A stretch of 64,000 nucleotides of DNA from Vibrio sp. CB1-14. GTDB lineage: Bacteria > Pseudomonadota > Gammaproteobacteria > Enterobacterales > Vibrionaceae. A program made the position numbers and the translations under genes. The DNA lies in assembly GCF_040412085.2 (NCBI RefSeq), contig NZ_CP115921.1:930001-994000 (forward strand), given 5' to 3'. Below, one piece after another: positions 27,501 through 35,555 of the stretch (the first letter of the stretch is position 1; each line of letters opens with the position of its first letter). A model generated the notes under the pieces. The model saw only the letters and a list, made by a program, of their open reading frames with translations, was not told the origin of the DNA and searched no databases.

Positions 27501-30500
27501 TTCACCATTACCTTGACCGATGGCAGCGGCTATACGGTGGATAAAACCATCACCGTGACGGTCTCAAGCGTGAACGATGAGCCGAGTATCACAGTGGCGT
27601 CGACCCTCACCACCGATGAAGACAACAACCAAACGCTCAGCTTCAGCTACAGCGATGTGGATGGCGATACGGTCACCGCAACGGAGAAATCCGCACCAAG
27701 CCATGGTGCGATAGTCATCAACGGCACGGACATCGTCTACACGCCAACGGCCAACTACAACGGCAGCGATAGCTTCACCATTACCTTGACCGATGGCAGC
27801 GGCTACACGGTGGATAAAACCATCACCGTGACGGTCTCAAGCGTGAACGATGAGCCGAGTATCACAGTGGCGTCGACCCTCACCACCGATGAAGACAACA
27901 ACCAAACGCTCAGCTTCAGCTACAGCGATGTGGATGGCGATACGGTGACAGCAACGGAGAAATCCGCACCAAGCCATGGTGCGATAGTCATCAACGGTAC
28001 GGACATCGTCTACACACCAAATGCGAACTACAACGGTAATGACAGCTTCACCATTACCTTGACCGATGGCAGCGGCTATACGGTGGATAAAACCATCACC
28101 GTAACGGTCTCAAGCGTGAACGATGAACCAAGTATCACGGTGGCGTCGACCCTCACTACCGATGAAGACAACAACCAAACGCTCAGCTTCAGCTACAGCG
28201 ATGTGGATGGCGATACGGTGACAGCAACGGAGAAATCCGCACCAAGCCATGGTGCGATAGTCATCAACGGTACGGACATCGTCTACACACCAAATGCGAA
28301 CTACAACGGTAATGACAGCTTCACCATTACCTTGACCGATGGCAGCGGCTATACGGTGGATAAAACCATCACTGTGACGGTTTCCAGCGTGAATGATGAG
28401 CCGAGCATCACGGTGGCGTCGACCCTCACTACCGATGAAGACAACAACCAAACGCTCAGCTTCAGCTACAGCGATGCGGATGGCGATACGGTGACAGCAA
28501 CGGAGAAATCCGCACCGAGTCATGGTCAGATAGTTATTAACGGCACGGACATCGTCTACACGCCAACCGCCAACTACAACGGCAGTGACAGCTTCACCAT
28601 TACCTTGACCGATGGCAGCGGCTATACGGTGGATAAAACCATCACTGTGACGGTTTCCAGCGTGAATGATGAGCCGAGCATCACGGTGGCGTCGACCCTC
28701 ACTACCGATGAAGACAACAACCAAACGCTCAGCTTCAGCTACAGCGATGCGGATGGCGATACGGTGACAGCAACGGAGAAATCCGCACCGAGTCATGGTC
28801 AGATAGTTATTAACGGCACGGACATCGTCTACACGCCAACCGCCAACTACAACGGCAGTGACAGCTTCACCATTACCTTGACCGATGGCAGCGGCTATAC
28901 GGTGGATAAAACCATCACTGTGACGGTTTCCAGCGTGAATGATGAGCCGAGCATCACGGTGGCGTCGACCCTTACTACCGATGAAGACAACAACCAAACG
29001 CTCAGCTTCAGCTACAGCGATGCGGATGGCGATACGGTGACAGCAACGGAGAAATCCGCACCGAGTCATGGTCAGATAGTTATTAACGGCACGGACATCG
29101 TCTACACGCCAACCGCCAACTACAACGGCAGTGACAGCTTCACCATTACACTGACCGATGGCAACGGCTACACAATAGACAAAACCATCAACGTCACCGT
29201 CTCAAGCGTCAATGATGAGCCAAGCATTACGATTGCCTCGACCTTGACCACAGACGAAGACAACAACCAAACGTTGAGCTTCAACTTTAGCGATGTGGAT
29301 GGCGATACCGTCACGGCGACCGAGAAATCGGCGCCAAGTCATGGTGAGATAGCCATCAGTGGTACGGACATCGTCTACACGCCAACCGCCAACTACAACG
29401 GCAGTGACAGCTTCACCATTACACTGACCGATGGTAACGGCTACACAGTAGACAAAACCATCAACGTCACCGTCTCCAGCGTCAATGATGAGCCGAGCAT
29501 TACAATTGCGTCGACCTTGACCACAGACGAAGACAACAACCAAACGTTGAGCTTCAATTTTAGCGATGCGGATGGCGATACGGTCACAGCAACCGAGAAA
29601 TCCGCACCGAGTCATGGTCAGATAGTTATTAACGGCACGGACATCGTCTACACGCCAACCGCCAACTACAACGGGAGTGACAGCTTCACCATTACCTTGA
29701 CCGATGGCAGCGGCTACACGGTGGATAAAACCATCACCGTGACGGTCTCCAGCGTGAATGATGAGCCGAGCATCACGGTGGCGTCGACCCTCACTACCGA
29801 TGAAGACAACAACCAAACGTTGAGCTTCAACTTTAGCGATGTGGATGGCGATACGGTGACAGCAACGGAGAAATCCGCACCGAGTCATGGTCAGATAGTT
29901 ATTAACGGCACGGACATCGTCTACACGCCAACCGCCAACTACAACGGCAGTGACAGCTTTACGATCACTTTGACTGATGAAAGCGGTTATACGGTAGATA
30001 GAACCATTAATGTTCAGGTCATCAGTGTGAATGATGACCCCGTTGTTACTGGTGAGATCCTAACATTTGCTGCGACAGCGCAAGGCCTTTATAGCTTTGC
30101 GCCCCTAGCCAACGATATGGATCCTGATGATGACACATTAACGCTCTCTTGGGCGAGGGCAGACTCGGGAACATTAACCGTTAATGGTGACAGTATTGAG
30201 CTTCAGACTGCTGATGTAGGGGTGGTCACCATAAAGTATGGTGTCAAAGATAGTAACGATGCTGAAGTGATTGGTGAGGCTGTGTTAGAAATAGTCGCAA
30301 GTGATGGTCCAACCGTCACCGCCCCCGATGATGTTGAGATCAATGCCTCTGCACTATTTACTAAAGTTGACCTTGGGGTAGCAACGGCGATTGATAGTTC
30401 AGGTCAGCAACTTCCTGTTGTGATTGAAAACAGCGACGGGTTCTTCACTCCTGGTGTTCACAAAGTCTCGTGGGCTGCGACGGATCAAAGCGGCAATACA

Positions 30501-32732
30501 GGTAAATCATTGCAGACTATTACGGTTCACCCATTAATCTCAATAGAGAAAGATGGTAAGACTGTTGAAGGTACTGAACATCAAGTTGCGGTTTATCTCA
30601 ACGGCAAGCCTAGCAGTTACCCTGTGGTCATCCCATACACGGCTGGCGGCACAATGGATACTCAAGATCACGATCTTGTTTCAGGGGAAGTAGTGATTAC
30701 TTCAGGGCTTGAGGGGGGGATTGATTTTGAGATCTTCAGCGACGATGTGGCAGATAGTGAAGAAACCTTAATCATCACCTTATCTGATACCGTCAACCTT
30801 GGCAGTAAGTATCAATATGTGCTGACGGTTTATGAGGTTAATGTTGCACCTGATGTGGCGCTACAAGTCATTCAAAATGAGGAGCCTAGAACGGTCATTT
30901 CTCCGCAACAAGGCATGGTGACCATCACTGCTGTTGTTGACGACGTCAATCCGGGCGATAGCCACCAGTATCGTTGGATCAATGATAATTCTGCGCTGGC
31001 GAACATCAGCCAGGCTGAGTCAGTATTTGAGTTTGATCCAAGCGCTCTCACCGATGGTGTTTATGAGCTTGCTATTGAAGTGACCGATTCTGGCAATGAA
31101 ACGGTGAACACCAGCGTGTTCTTAGAAGTCGTGGCTGAACTTGCCACCCTCGGGGAAGAGGATACTGATGGTGATCTCATTCCAGACAACCAAGAGGGTT
31201 ATAGTGACAGTGATGGTGATGGTATTCCAGATTTCCAAGATGCGATAGCCGAATGTAATGTCATTCAGTCTTATGCGTCGGAGTCTAGCAGTTACCTGGT
31301 AGAAGGTGAGCCAGGTGTGTGCTTGCGTAAGGGTGTGACGGTTGCTGATGGAATGACGGGAGGAGCGTTGCTGCTAGAGCAGGAATTGCCTGTAGATGAG
31401 GACGCAACAAATGTCGGAGGGGTATTTGACTATGTTGCGATTGGTCTACCGATCCCCGGGCAAAGCTATTCTTTGGTACTCCCTCAAAGTCGACCGATCC
31501 CTCTAAATGCAGTTTATCGGAAATACAGTGAGGCAAACGGTTGGGTAACATTAGCAAATGATGGCACTGATCCAGACAACTACGTCTCATCAGCACCTGG
31601 ATTTGAAGGATATTGTCCACCTCCTGGTGATAGCTCATGGCAGCAGGGGCAGCTGATAGAAGGCCACTGGTGCGTGCAATTAACCATAAAGGATGGTGGT
31701 ATTTATGATGACGATGGTGAAGCAAATGGCAGAATCGTTGACCCTGGTGGCGTAGCGACAACCTCATCGAATACTCTTCCGCAAGCGGAGTCGGATGAAG
31801 CCACCGTGGTCAAAGGTGGTACAGTGATGATCAATGTACTAGCAAACGACAATGATGGTGATGGCGATGCGCTACAGGTGACGAGTGCCAGTAGTCAGCT
31901 TGGTAGCGTATCGATTGAGAATAACCAGCTAGTCTATCAAGCGCCCGCAGACTTCTTTGGTGTCGATACGCTGAGCTATGGCATCTCTGATGGTAATGGT
32001 GGTACGGCATTCTCAAATGTCTCGGTAAACGTGAATCTTGCTAGCAACGATGTGGTGAGAAATAGCTCAAGCGGTGGCTCAATAGGAGGGTGGCTTGTGA
32101 TGATACTGGCGGTATTCGGTGCAATTCGTGCTGGAAAAGTACGTGTAAGTACCGTGTTGTTAGGCTTGCTAACGGCATTTAACGTCAACGCTGATTGGTT
32201 TCTTAAGGCGGACATCGGTCAGGCGAGAGCGGATGAGAGAAACTATGACAATAACCCACAGGTGCTGAGTGTCGAAGATCGTGATACAGCTTGGTTACTT
32301 GGGGTAGGATATCGATATAACCAAGATTGGGCGGTGTCAGTTAACTATATAAACCTTGGTAAAGGGAGTGCCGAGTTAGAAGCTGATGTTGGTCAATCTC
32401 CCGAGGATTATCACCGCACGGTTGCTAAAGTGACGCCAGCGCTTGGGCATGGTATTGGTCTGGATGTTGATTATACCTTATGGGAAAACGACAGGGTGTC
32501 GCTCAATGGTATTGCTGGGGCACTGGCATGGCAAACGGAGTTTAAGAGTGAGTATCAAGGGCAAAAAATTGAGTCGACGGAAGACGGTATCGACCCTTAC
32601 ATCGCATTTGCCCTTAAGGGGAAGCTATCTTCAAACATTATGATTGGTGCAAAAGTGTCTCGTTACTTTATTCGCCTTAATGATGTGACAACCTACAGTG
32701 CGGTCGTCGAATACCAGTTTGGTAACCAATAA
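21582..32732 (+). CDS. Giant repetitive surface protein, DUF4347 + cadherin-like repeats + C-terminal beta-barrel
   Basis: A 3716-residue protein. Residues 1-25 look like a signal peptide. DUF4347 (about 152-302) has HIVSHG (H207) and LYGCDVA (C250). Several Ig/cadherin-like domains follow, then 18 near-identical 91-residue repeats (about 1182-2819), each with a DGD calcium-type site. After these come HYR-like, Calx-beta-like and PKD-like domains, a DTDGD thrombospondin-3-like calcium segment, a choice-of-anchor-U-like region and one more cadherin-like domain. Near 3498 is a GlyGly-CTERM-like segment (GGSIGGWLVMILAVFGAIRA). Unexpectedly, about 180 more residues form an OmpA-like barrel ending EYQFGNQ. 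It is probably an outer-membrane-anchored adhesin. Confidence 0.88.
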   Translation: MNSAMRTLAALCVPLGAFTGNAQASGSYQSRFIYGYMNSGNRGRQANYLMSKVSTWQQTDSSSRISHESHLLPKSNLRSINELLPHEDDAQGKRLMSSKTLWAQQQDIPSDSLELLASQFSPLQLPPETDREISVNHADEHLVLSSGLAIRELVIIDANVPDKHLFYQQLKPGVDIVEFVSDEDGLAQLTATLQQYHNLEALHIVSHGEDGTLLLGNSKVDRAALENNLHVLAVMDSALVDGADVMLYGCDVAKTSEGEKFLELLSMGANVDVAASNDLTGSSSVGGDWELEVRTGDLVVTQLFDAKSLNRFTTVLSSVEYISASFCSPNYDGGVCGAPKSTHTSSDNRLQVSGSADVYAYTGWIYLDANSQSSGSLTVTANSSELETFRLTGLDFYTSYGATCSSVSVTGSYAGGASATSPASIPAGTTSLDVSAISNLNLSSFKIDYSGCTNVFHINLTKISTADHVFPSSNSAPTLSNMPTDVSVRQSLASNVDLSAVTVADGDGDTITLTLAASTGTFTASSAGGVTASPNGSSAGTITLSGTSANLNTYLDTASNIQYTSPANVSGDNAASFTLKANDGTDDSTISTVYLDVTTNTAPTASNVSFSGTLQVGQLLTGSYDYADAESDTESGTTYKWYASDNTSGANKAAITGATSSTYTLTADELGKYISFEVTPSDAQTAGIAVESSINNTAVVTDNVSPSFNDGTSVSLVITEDDSLVAINDLLDVSDTSNGQTLTWSVTSAPSKGSLSGFTTTASSGSTNITPTNLTYTPTANVSGSDSFTIQVSDGVGGTASITVNVTITPENDAPIASNVAFSGILKVGELLTGSYSYSDIESDAESGTTFKWYASDNVSGANKTAISGATSSTYTLTTSELDKYISFEVTPNDGAAFGSSVESSINGTAVATDNVAPSFNGGETNSLVISEDASSTAINNLLSVSDTSAGQTLTWSVVAAPTKGSVSGFNATENSGTNAITPSGLTYTPSYNETGSDSFTVQVSDGAGGSDSITVNVTISAVNDSPTLTATSQNPTFTEGNSSVTLFSTAEADTIEASQQIYGLTLTVTNVTDGVSEKLTIDGTSVVLENGESGTTSGHSLNYSVSLAGTTATVSLTGGSLSVSELQTLVDSISYENTDNAPSTTNRIVTITEISETGTENLSTNLSIASTVSVEGVNDAPTITIASTLSTDEDNNQTLSFSYSDVDGDTVTATEKSAPSHGAIVINGTDIVYTPTANYNGSDSFTITLTDGSGYTVDKTITVTVSSVNDEPSITVASTLTTDEDNNQTLSFSYSDVDGDTVTATEKSAPSHGAIVINGTDIVYTPTANYNGSDSFTITLTDGSGYTVDKTITVTVSSVNDEPSITVASTLTTDEDNNQTLSFSYSDVDGDTVTATEKSAPSHGAIVINGTDIVYTPNANYNGNDSFTITLTDGSGYTVDKTITVTVSSVNDEPSITVASTLTTDEDNNQTLSFSYSDVDGDTVTATEKSAPSHGAIVINGTDIVYTPNANYNGNDSFTITLTDGSGYTVDKTITVTVSSVNDEPSITVASTLTTDEDNNQTLSFSYSDADGDTVTATEKSAPSHGQIVINGTDIVYTPNANYNGSDSFTITLTDGSGYTVDKTITVTVSSVNDEPSITVASTLTTDEDNNQTLSFSYSDADGDTVTATEKSAPSHGQIVINGTDIVYTPTANYNGSDSFTITLTDGNGYTIDKTINVTVSSVNDEPSITIASTLTTDEDNNQTLSFNFSDADGDTVTATEKSAPSHGQIVINGTDIVYTPTANYNGSDSFTITLTDGSGYTVDKTITVTVSSVNDEPSITVASTLTTDEDNNQTLSFNFSDVDGDTVTATEKSAPSHGQIVINGTDIVYTPTANYNGNDSFTITLTDGSGYTVDKTITVTVSSVNDEPSITVASTLTTDEDNNQTLSFSYSDADGDTVTATEKSAPSHGQIVINGTDIVYTPTANYNGSDSFTITLTDGSGYTVDKTITVTVSSVNDEPSITVASTLTTDEDNNQTLSFSYSDVDGDTVTATEKSAPSHGAIVINGTDIVYTPTANYNGSDSFTITLTDGSGYTVDKTITVTVSSVNDEPSITVASTLTTDEDNNQTLSFSYSDVDGDTVTATEKSAPSHGAIVINGTDIVYTPNANYNGNDSFTITLTDGSGYTVDKTITVTVSSVNDEPSITVASTLTTDEDNNQTLSFSYSDVDGDTVTATEKSAPSHGAIVINGTDIVYTPNANYNGNDSFTITLTDGSGYTVDKTITVTVSSVNDEPSITVASTLTTDEDNNQTLSFSYSDADGDTVTATEKSAPSHGQIVINGTDIVYTPTANYNGSDSFTITLTDGSGYTVDKTITVTVSSVNDEPSITVASTLTTDEDNNQTLSFSYSDADGDTVTATEKSAPSHGQIVINGTDIVYTPTANYNGSDSFTITLTDGSGYTVDKTITVTVSSVNDEPSITVASTLTTDEDNNQTLSFSYSDADGDTVTATEKSAPSHGQIVINGTDIVYTPTANYNGSDSFTITLTDGNGYTIDKTINVTVSSVNDEPSITIASTLTTDEDNNQTLSFNFSDVDGDTVTATEKSAPSHGEIAISGTDIVYTPTANYNGSDSFTITLTDGNGYTVDKTINVTVSSVNDEPSITIASTLTTDEDNNQTLSFNFSDADGDTVTATEKSAPSHGQIVINGTDIVYTPTANYNGSDSFTITLTDGSGYTVDKTITVTVSSVNDEPSITVASTLTTDEDNNQTLSFNFSDVDGDTVTATEKSAPSHGQIVINGTDIVYTPTANYNGSDSFTITLTDESGYTVDRTINVQVISVNDDPVVTGEILTFAATAQGLYSFAPLANDMDPDDDTLTLSWARADSGTLTVNGDSIELQTADVGVVTIKYGVKDSNDAEVIGEAVLEIVASDGPTVTAPDDVEINASALFTKVDLGVATAIDSSGQQLPVVIENSDGFFTPGVHKVSWAATDQSGNTGKSLQTITVHPLISIEKDGKTVEGTEHQVAVYLNGKPSSYPVVIPYTAGGTMDTQDHDLVSGEVVITSGLEGGIDFEIFSDDVADSEETLIITLSDTVNLGSKYQYVLTVYEVNVAPDVALQVIQNEEPRTVISPQQGMVTITAVVDDVNPGDSHQYRWINDNSALANISQAESVFEFDPSALTDGVYELAIEVTDSGNETVNTSVFLEVVAELATLGEEDTDGDLIPDNQEGYSDSDGDGIPDFQDAIAECNVIQSYASESSSYLVEGEPGVCLRKGVTVADGMTGGALLLEQELPVDEDATNVGGVFDYVAIGLPIPGQSYSLVLPQSRPIPLNAVYRKYSEANGWVTLANDGTDPDNYVSSAPGFEGYCPPPGDSSWQQGQLIEGHWCVQLTIKDGGIYDDDGEANGRIVDPGGVATTSSNTLPQAESDEATVVKGGTVMINVLANDNDGDGDALQVTSASSQLGSVSIENNQLVYQAPADFFGVDTLSYGISDGNGGTAFSNVSVNVNLASNDVVRNSSSGGSIGGWLVMILAVFGAIRAGKVRVSTVLLGLLTAFNVNADWFLKADIGQARADERNYDNNPQVLSVEDRDTAWLLGVGYRYNQDWAVSVNYINLGKGSAELEADVGQSPEDYHRTVAKVTPALGHGIGLDVDYTLWENDRVSLNGIAGALAWQTEFKSEYQGQKIESTEDGIDPYIAFALKGKLSSNIMIGAKVSRYFIRLNDVTTYSAVVEYQFGNQ
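25125..30038 (+). repeat. 18 tandem 273-bp repeats inside the giant gene
   Basis: The codons for DEDNNQ recur from 25158 to 29799, a distance of 4641 bp, which is exactly 17 periods of 273 bp, giving 18 units of 91 residues. Units differ at a few fixed positions: SYSD or NFSD, GAIV or GQIV, TANYNGSD or NANYNGND. Higher-order order is visible: units 2-4 match units 10-12 almost base for base, 6 matches 15, and 7-8 match 17-18. This suggests segmental duplication by unequal recombination. Assembly collapse or expansion is a risk here. Confidence 0.95.
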
Positions 32733-32814
32733 ATAGACGACTAGCTGGTCTCAACCATAAAGTTGTCTGTTAGAAGCCACAGGGTGAGTGAGTGCCCTAT
32801 GGCGATTGTTCGTT

Positions 32815-33288
32815 TTAGTTTAGATAGGCATTTAACATCCACAGCAACTTCTCTTGCTCTCGAATGTAATCACCCATTAATGCTGCAGTACCTTCATCAT
32901 TGGTTTGTGATGCTTGCTCTAAGATCTCACGTTGACGATGAATCAAAACCGAGAAGCCATTCACAAGACCAGTAACACATTCTTTGCCACGATAAGCGTT
33001 TTGATGTTCTTCGATCTGACTCTGTTCAAGGTAGCGACTAAACGAGTGATCTGGCGTATGACCAATGGTTAGAATTCGCTCTGCCAATTCATCGATTTTA
33101 GTCTGTAGATCGGTGTAGATTTCCTCAAACTTGACGTGAAGTTCAAAAAACTGCTCACCTTTGATGTTCCAGTGGTAACCACGGGTGTTCATGTACAATA
33201 CTTGGTAGTTAGCGAGCAATTGGTTAAGTTCAGCTGCAACTGCTTGTGATGCGTCTTTGTCTAGACCGATAAGGTTAGTGGTTGTCAT
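32815..33288 (-). CDS. dps: Dps-family ferritin-like protein
   Basis: A 157-residue Dps/miniferritin that would form a 12-subunit shell, oxidise and store iron and protect DNA under stress. The ferroxidase residues are in YHWNIKGEQFFELHVKFEEIY (His, then His and Glu), followed by KIDELAERILTIG. The length and helix pattern match Dps. The ATG at 33288 starts MTTTNLIGL. It is convergent with the giant gene, 82 bp away. About 180 bp upstream separates it from the nitroreductase gene. Confidence 0.93.
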   Translation of the reverse strand: MTTTNLIGLDKDASQAVAAELNQLLANYQVLYMNTRGYHWNIKGEQFFELHVKFEEIYTDLQTKIDELAERILTIGHTPDHSFSRYLEQSQIEEHQNAYRGKECVTGLVNGFSVLIHRQREILEQASQTNDEGTAALMGDYIREQEKLLWMLNAYLN

Positions 33289-33422
33289 AATACTGTCCTC
33301 TGGGAAGAGTGGAATCTTGTTTTGTTGAAGTCAGTATATGGTGGGGAGTTAAAAAGGAATAATCGATTGTAGTGATAGTATTGATAGGTGTTTGCTATTA
33401 CTATTTTGTCGTCTTAATAGTT

Positions 33423-33455
33423 CGCCATTCCAGCCTTAGTAGGAATGGCGTTTTT
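33423..33455. terminator. Hairpin between nitroreductase and dps
   Basis: Stem CGCCATTCC/GGAATGGCG with a 10-nt loop, followed by TTTTT on the plus strand. It lies just past the nitroreductase stop (minus strand), where the T-run is absent, so its working direction is unclear. Confidence 0.5.
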
Positions 33456-33472
33456 CAATGCTGACTGCTCGC

Positions 33473-34198
33473 TTAGTGAGAGATAATCACTTGTTCATTA
33501 GGTACGCGATGGCGCTCGCCGTAGATACCTTCTTCAGTACGAACACCGCAACTGATGATCATCGTGATTTCATCGTTATCAGCCAGACCTAACAATGCTT
33601 TGGTACGTACAGAATCAAAGCCTTCCATTGGGCAGGTGTCGTATCCTTGCTCGCGCATCGATAGCATGAACGTCATTGAAGCGAGTGAAGCACTTTTGTG
33701 AAGGCACACACGAACATCTTGTTTGCTGACTTCTCTTACCATCGGCTTATTGCGCCCCAGCCAGAAGCTGTAGATCTTACGCATTAACCCACGCAGGCCT
33801 AAAGCGTCATTGTTGTACACCATAGGAATGAGCTTGTCGTAGTATTTAAATGCACGCTTTGAGGTCTCGTCTTCGCGGCCCGCAAAATTAGCGCGCACGA
33901 TATCTGCATTCATTGCCGCGCGCTGTTTCCATTTGTTCGGAGTTACCGTGACGACAACCAGTTCATTGGCCGTTTTAGCCGCATTTTGCCCCATGCAGAT
34001 CTCTGCAAGTTGCTGGCGTTTTTCATCGCTGATGACTCGATGGAATGCCCACATTTGCATGTTGCTGCTGTTTGGGCTGAGAGTTGCGTGTTCGAGAGCG
34101 CGTTGAACCGCGTTATGGTCAAACGCCGCTTCAGCATTGTATTTGCGTACTGAGCGACGTGAATGAAGAAGTTGTTCCAGTTCGGAGACGTGTTTCAT
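33473..34198 (-). CDS. Nitroreductase-family flavoprotein
   Basis: A 241-residue product. The FMN-phosphate-binding segment LHSRRSVRKY and the SPNSSNMQMWAFHRV segment mark the nitroreductase family (FMN-dependent NAD(P)H oxidoreductases). The C-terminal EGFDSVRTKALLGLADNDEITMIISCG is also typical. I chose the ATG at 34198 (MKHVSELEQLL). A GTG at 34237 would start inside a hairpin and add 13 residues. It is downstream of the acyltransferase gene on the same strand. The substrate is unknown. Confidence 0.85.
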   Translation of the reverse strand: MKHVSELEQLLHSRRSVRKYNAEAAFDHNAVQRALEHATLSPNSSNMQMWAFHRVISDEKRQQLAEICMGQNAAKTANELVVVTVTPNKWKQRAAMNADIVRANFAGREDETSKRAFKYYDKLIPMVYNNDALGLRGLMRKIYSFWLGRNKPMVREVSKQDVRVCLHKSASLASMTFMLSMREQGYDTCPMEGFDSVRTKALLGLADNDEITMIISCGVRTEEGIYGERHRVPNEQVIISH

Positions 34199-34251
34199 GG
34201 GAATACTTTGTACGTTTGAGGTGCCTGTGATCGGCACCTTTCTAACAGGTA

Positions 34252-35331
34252 TTACGCCTCACGACAAGCTGCTTTGTTTTTACCGAACTTAATGCGACGC
34301 AGATTAGCAAACGATAGCGGTGTTTTCTCAATAATAAACATCAAGATGACAGAGCCAATAATAGTGCCAAAGAACACAATGGCGTCTGCGGCAACCGTTT
34401 CTACACCTAAAATAGCGACGATGTTGGTCATGTAGATAGTGACCAATAGGTGTATCACGTAAATCGGCAATACCCATTTACCGAGGGACAGCCAAATAGG
34501 GTGTTTTCCTAAGTTCGGTTTAGCGAGTAAGAAAAACATCAGTCCCGCTCCCCATATTGAGGTACCGAGTAAAAAGTCATTGAGATTAAATACTTGGCCA
34601 TGTCCGTGTAGGTAGTATGCTTCTGCAAAATGTATCGCCATCCCAGCCGCAGCGAGGAGCAGAGCTTTTCCTACGCTCATTCTCCATTGATGGCGGCGAG
34701 CTTCAAAACCAATAGCAACCATAAGGAAGCTAAAGAAAGGACCATTGCGAGTAAAAATTGGGGTTTCCATCTCGGTGAGCACATTATAACTACCCGCTGC
34801 TAAGCCGTAGATATAGAAAATGACTGCAAATGGGAGCATTAACGAACGGCACTTGTTGTCGACAAACCACGCAATCATGAAGACTGCGATCACCAGTGAT
34901 GGGATAAACCATAAGTGTACTAAGCCACCCTCAAACAGAGAGTTGAGTGGTGCTTGCATAAGGTAACCCCAGTAGCCGGTGCGCTCTGCTAAGTAACCGT
35001 GCTCCGCTACGACACCTAAGTTAAAAGGTAGCGCAAGACAAATGAGGCTCCATATAAACCAGATAATCATCAATGGCGTGCTGTAGTTTTTCGCTGTTGT
35101 GTAGGGACTTGCGTTGAGTTTTGGGTAGATAAGATAGCCGGCGATAACAAAAAACAACGGTACGGCAAATCGAGCGGCTTGGTTGGTGATGAAGTTAAGC
35201 CAAGGCTCTTCACCGATATAGCCATAGTCCATGAATAATTGACCATGAATGGAAATAACGGCCAGTAGCGCGATGACCCTAGCAAACTCAAAGCTGGTAA
35301 TTTTTTCTGATTTATTAGTAACTTGCTGCAT
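34252..35331 (-). CDS. Membrane acyltransferase (Acyl_transf_3 / WecH-OafA-like)
   Basis: A 359-residue polytopic inner-membrane protein with about ten helices. The opening SFEFARVIALLAVISIHGQL contains the conserved His of the acyltransferase-3 family. RFAVPLFFVIAGYLIYPKL and LVHLWFIPSLV are other family marks. Such proteins O-acetylate or succinylate surface glycans. It lacks the C-terminal SGNH domain of OafA, so it is closer to WecH. The ATG is at 35331. An AGGTGCC/GGCACCT hairpin lies 12 nt past the stop (34219-34239), without a T-run on this strand. Confidence 0.83.
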   Translation of the reverse strand: MQQVTNKSEKITSFEFARVIALLAVISIHGQLFMDYGYIGEEPWLNFITNQAARFAVPLFFVIAGYLIYPKLNASPYTTAKNYSTPLMIIWFIWSLICLALPFNLGVVAEHGYLAERTGYWGYLMQAPLNSLFEGGLVHLWFIPSLVIAVFMIAWFVDNKCRSLMLPFAVIFYIYGLAAGSYNVLTEMETPIFTRNGPFFSFLMVAIGFEARRHQWRMSVGKALLLAAAGMAIHFAEAYYLHGHGQVFNLNDFLLGTSIWGAGLMFFLLAKPNLGKHPIWLSLGKWVLPIYVIHLLVTIYMTNIVAILGVETVAADAIVFFGTIIGSVILMFIIEKTPLSFANLRRIKFGKNKAACREA

Positions 35332-35555
35332 AGTATGAAGAGATGTTTTCTCACTAGAAACGAAACCTCTTCACACTAGCATTTATTGGTTTAACTGGCG
35401 TGTTTGGCATCAATAATTTGCTGTATGGGTGCAAGTATTTTGCAACAATTTGTGGTTGATCGTAATTTTTACACCCTTTTGCTTTTGCTCCGTTTAACGT
35501 TGTTTGGCGTTTTCTTACAGCTCCCTCATGCCACTGCTATGATTGAACTCACCAG

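Noticed and set aside
26199..29888. Long minus-strand frames (up to 319 codons) across the repeat array, with their own repeating protein sequence
   Set aside because: They are antisense shadows of the 273-bp coding repeats. The plus-strand frame runs through 11 kb without a stop and has a signal peptide and recognised domains.
25125..30038. CRISPR-like array
   Set aside because: Repeats are 273 bp, contiguous and coding, with no spacers and no cas genes.
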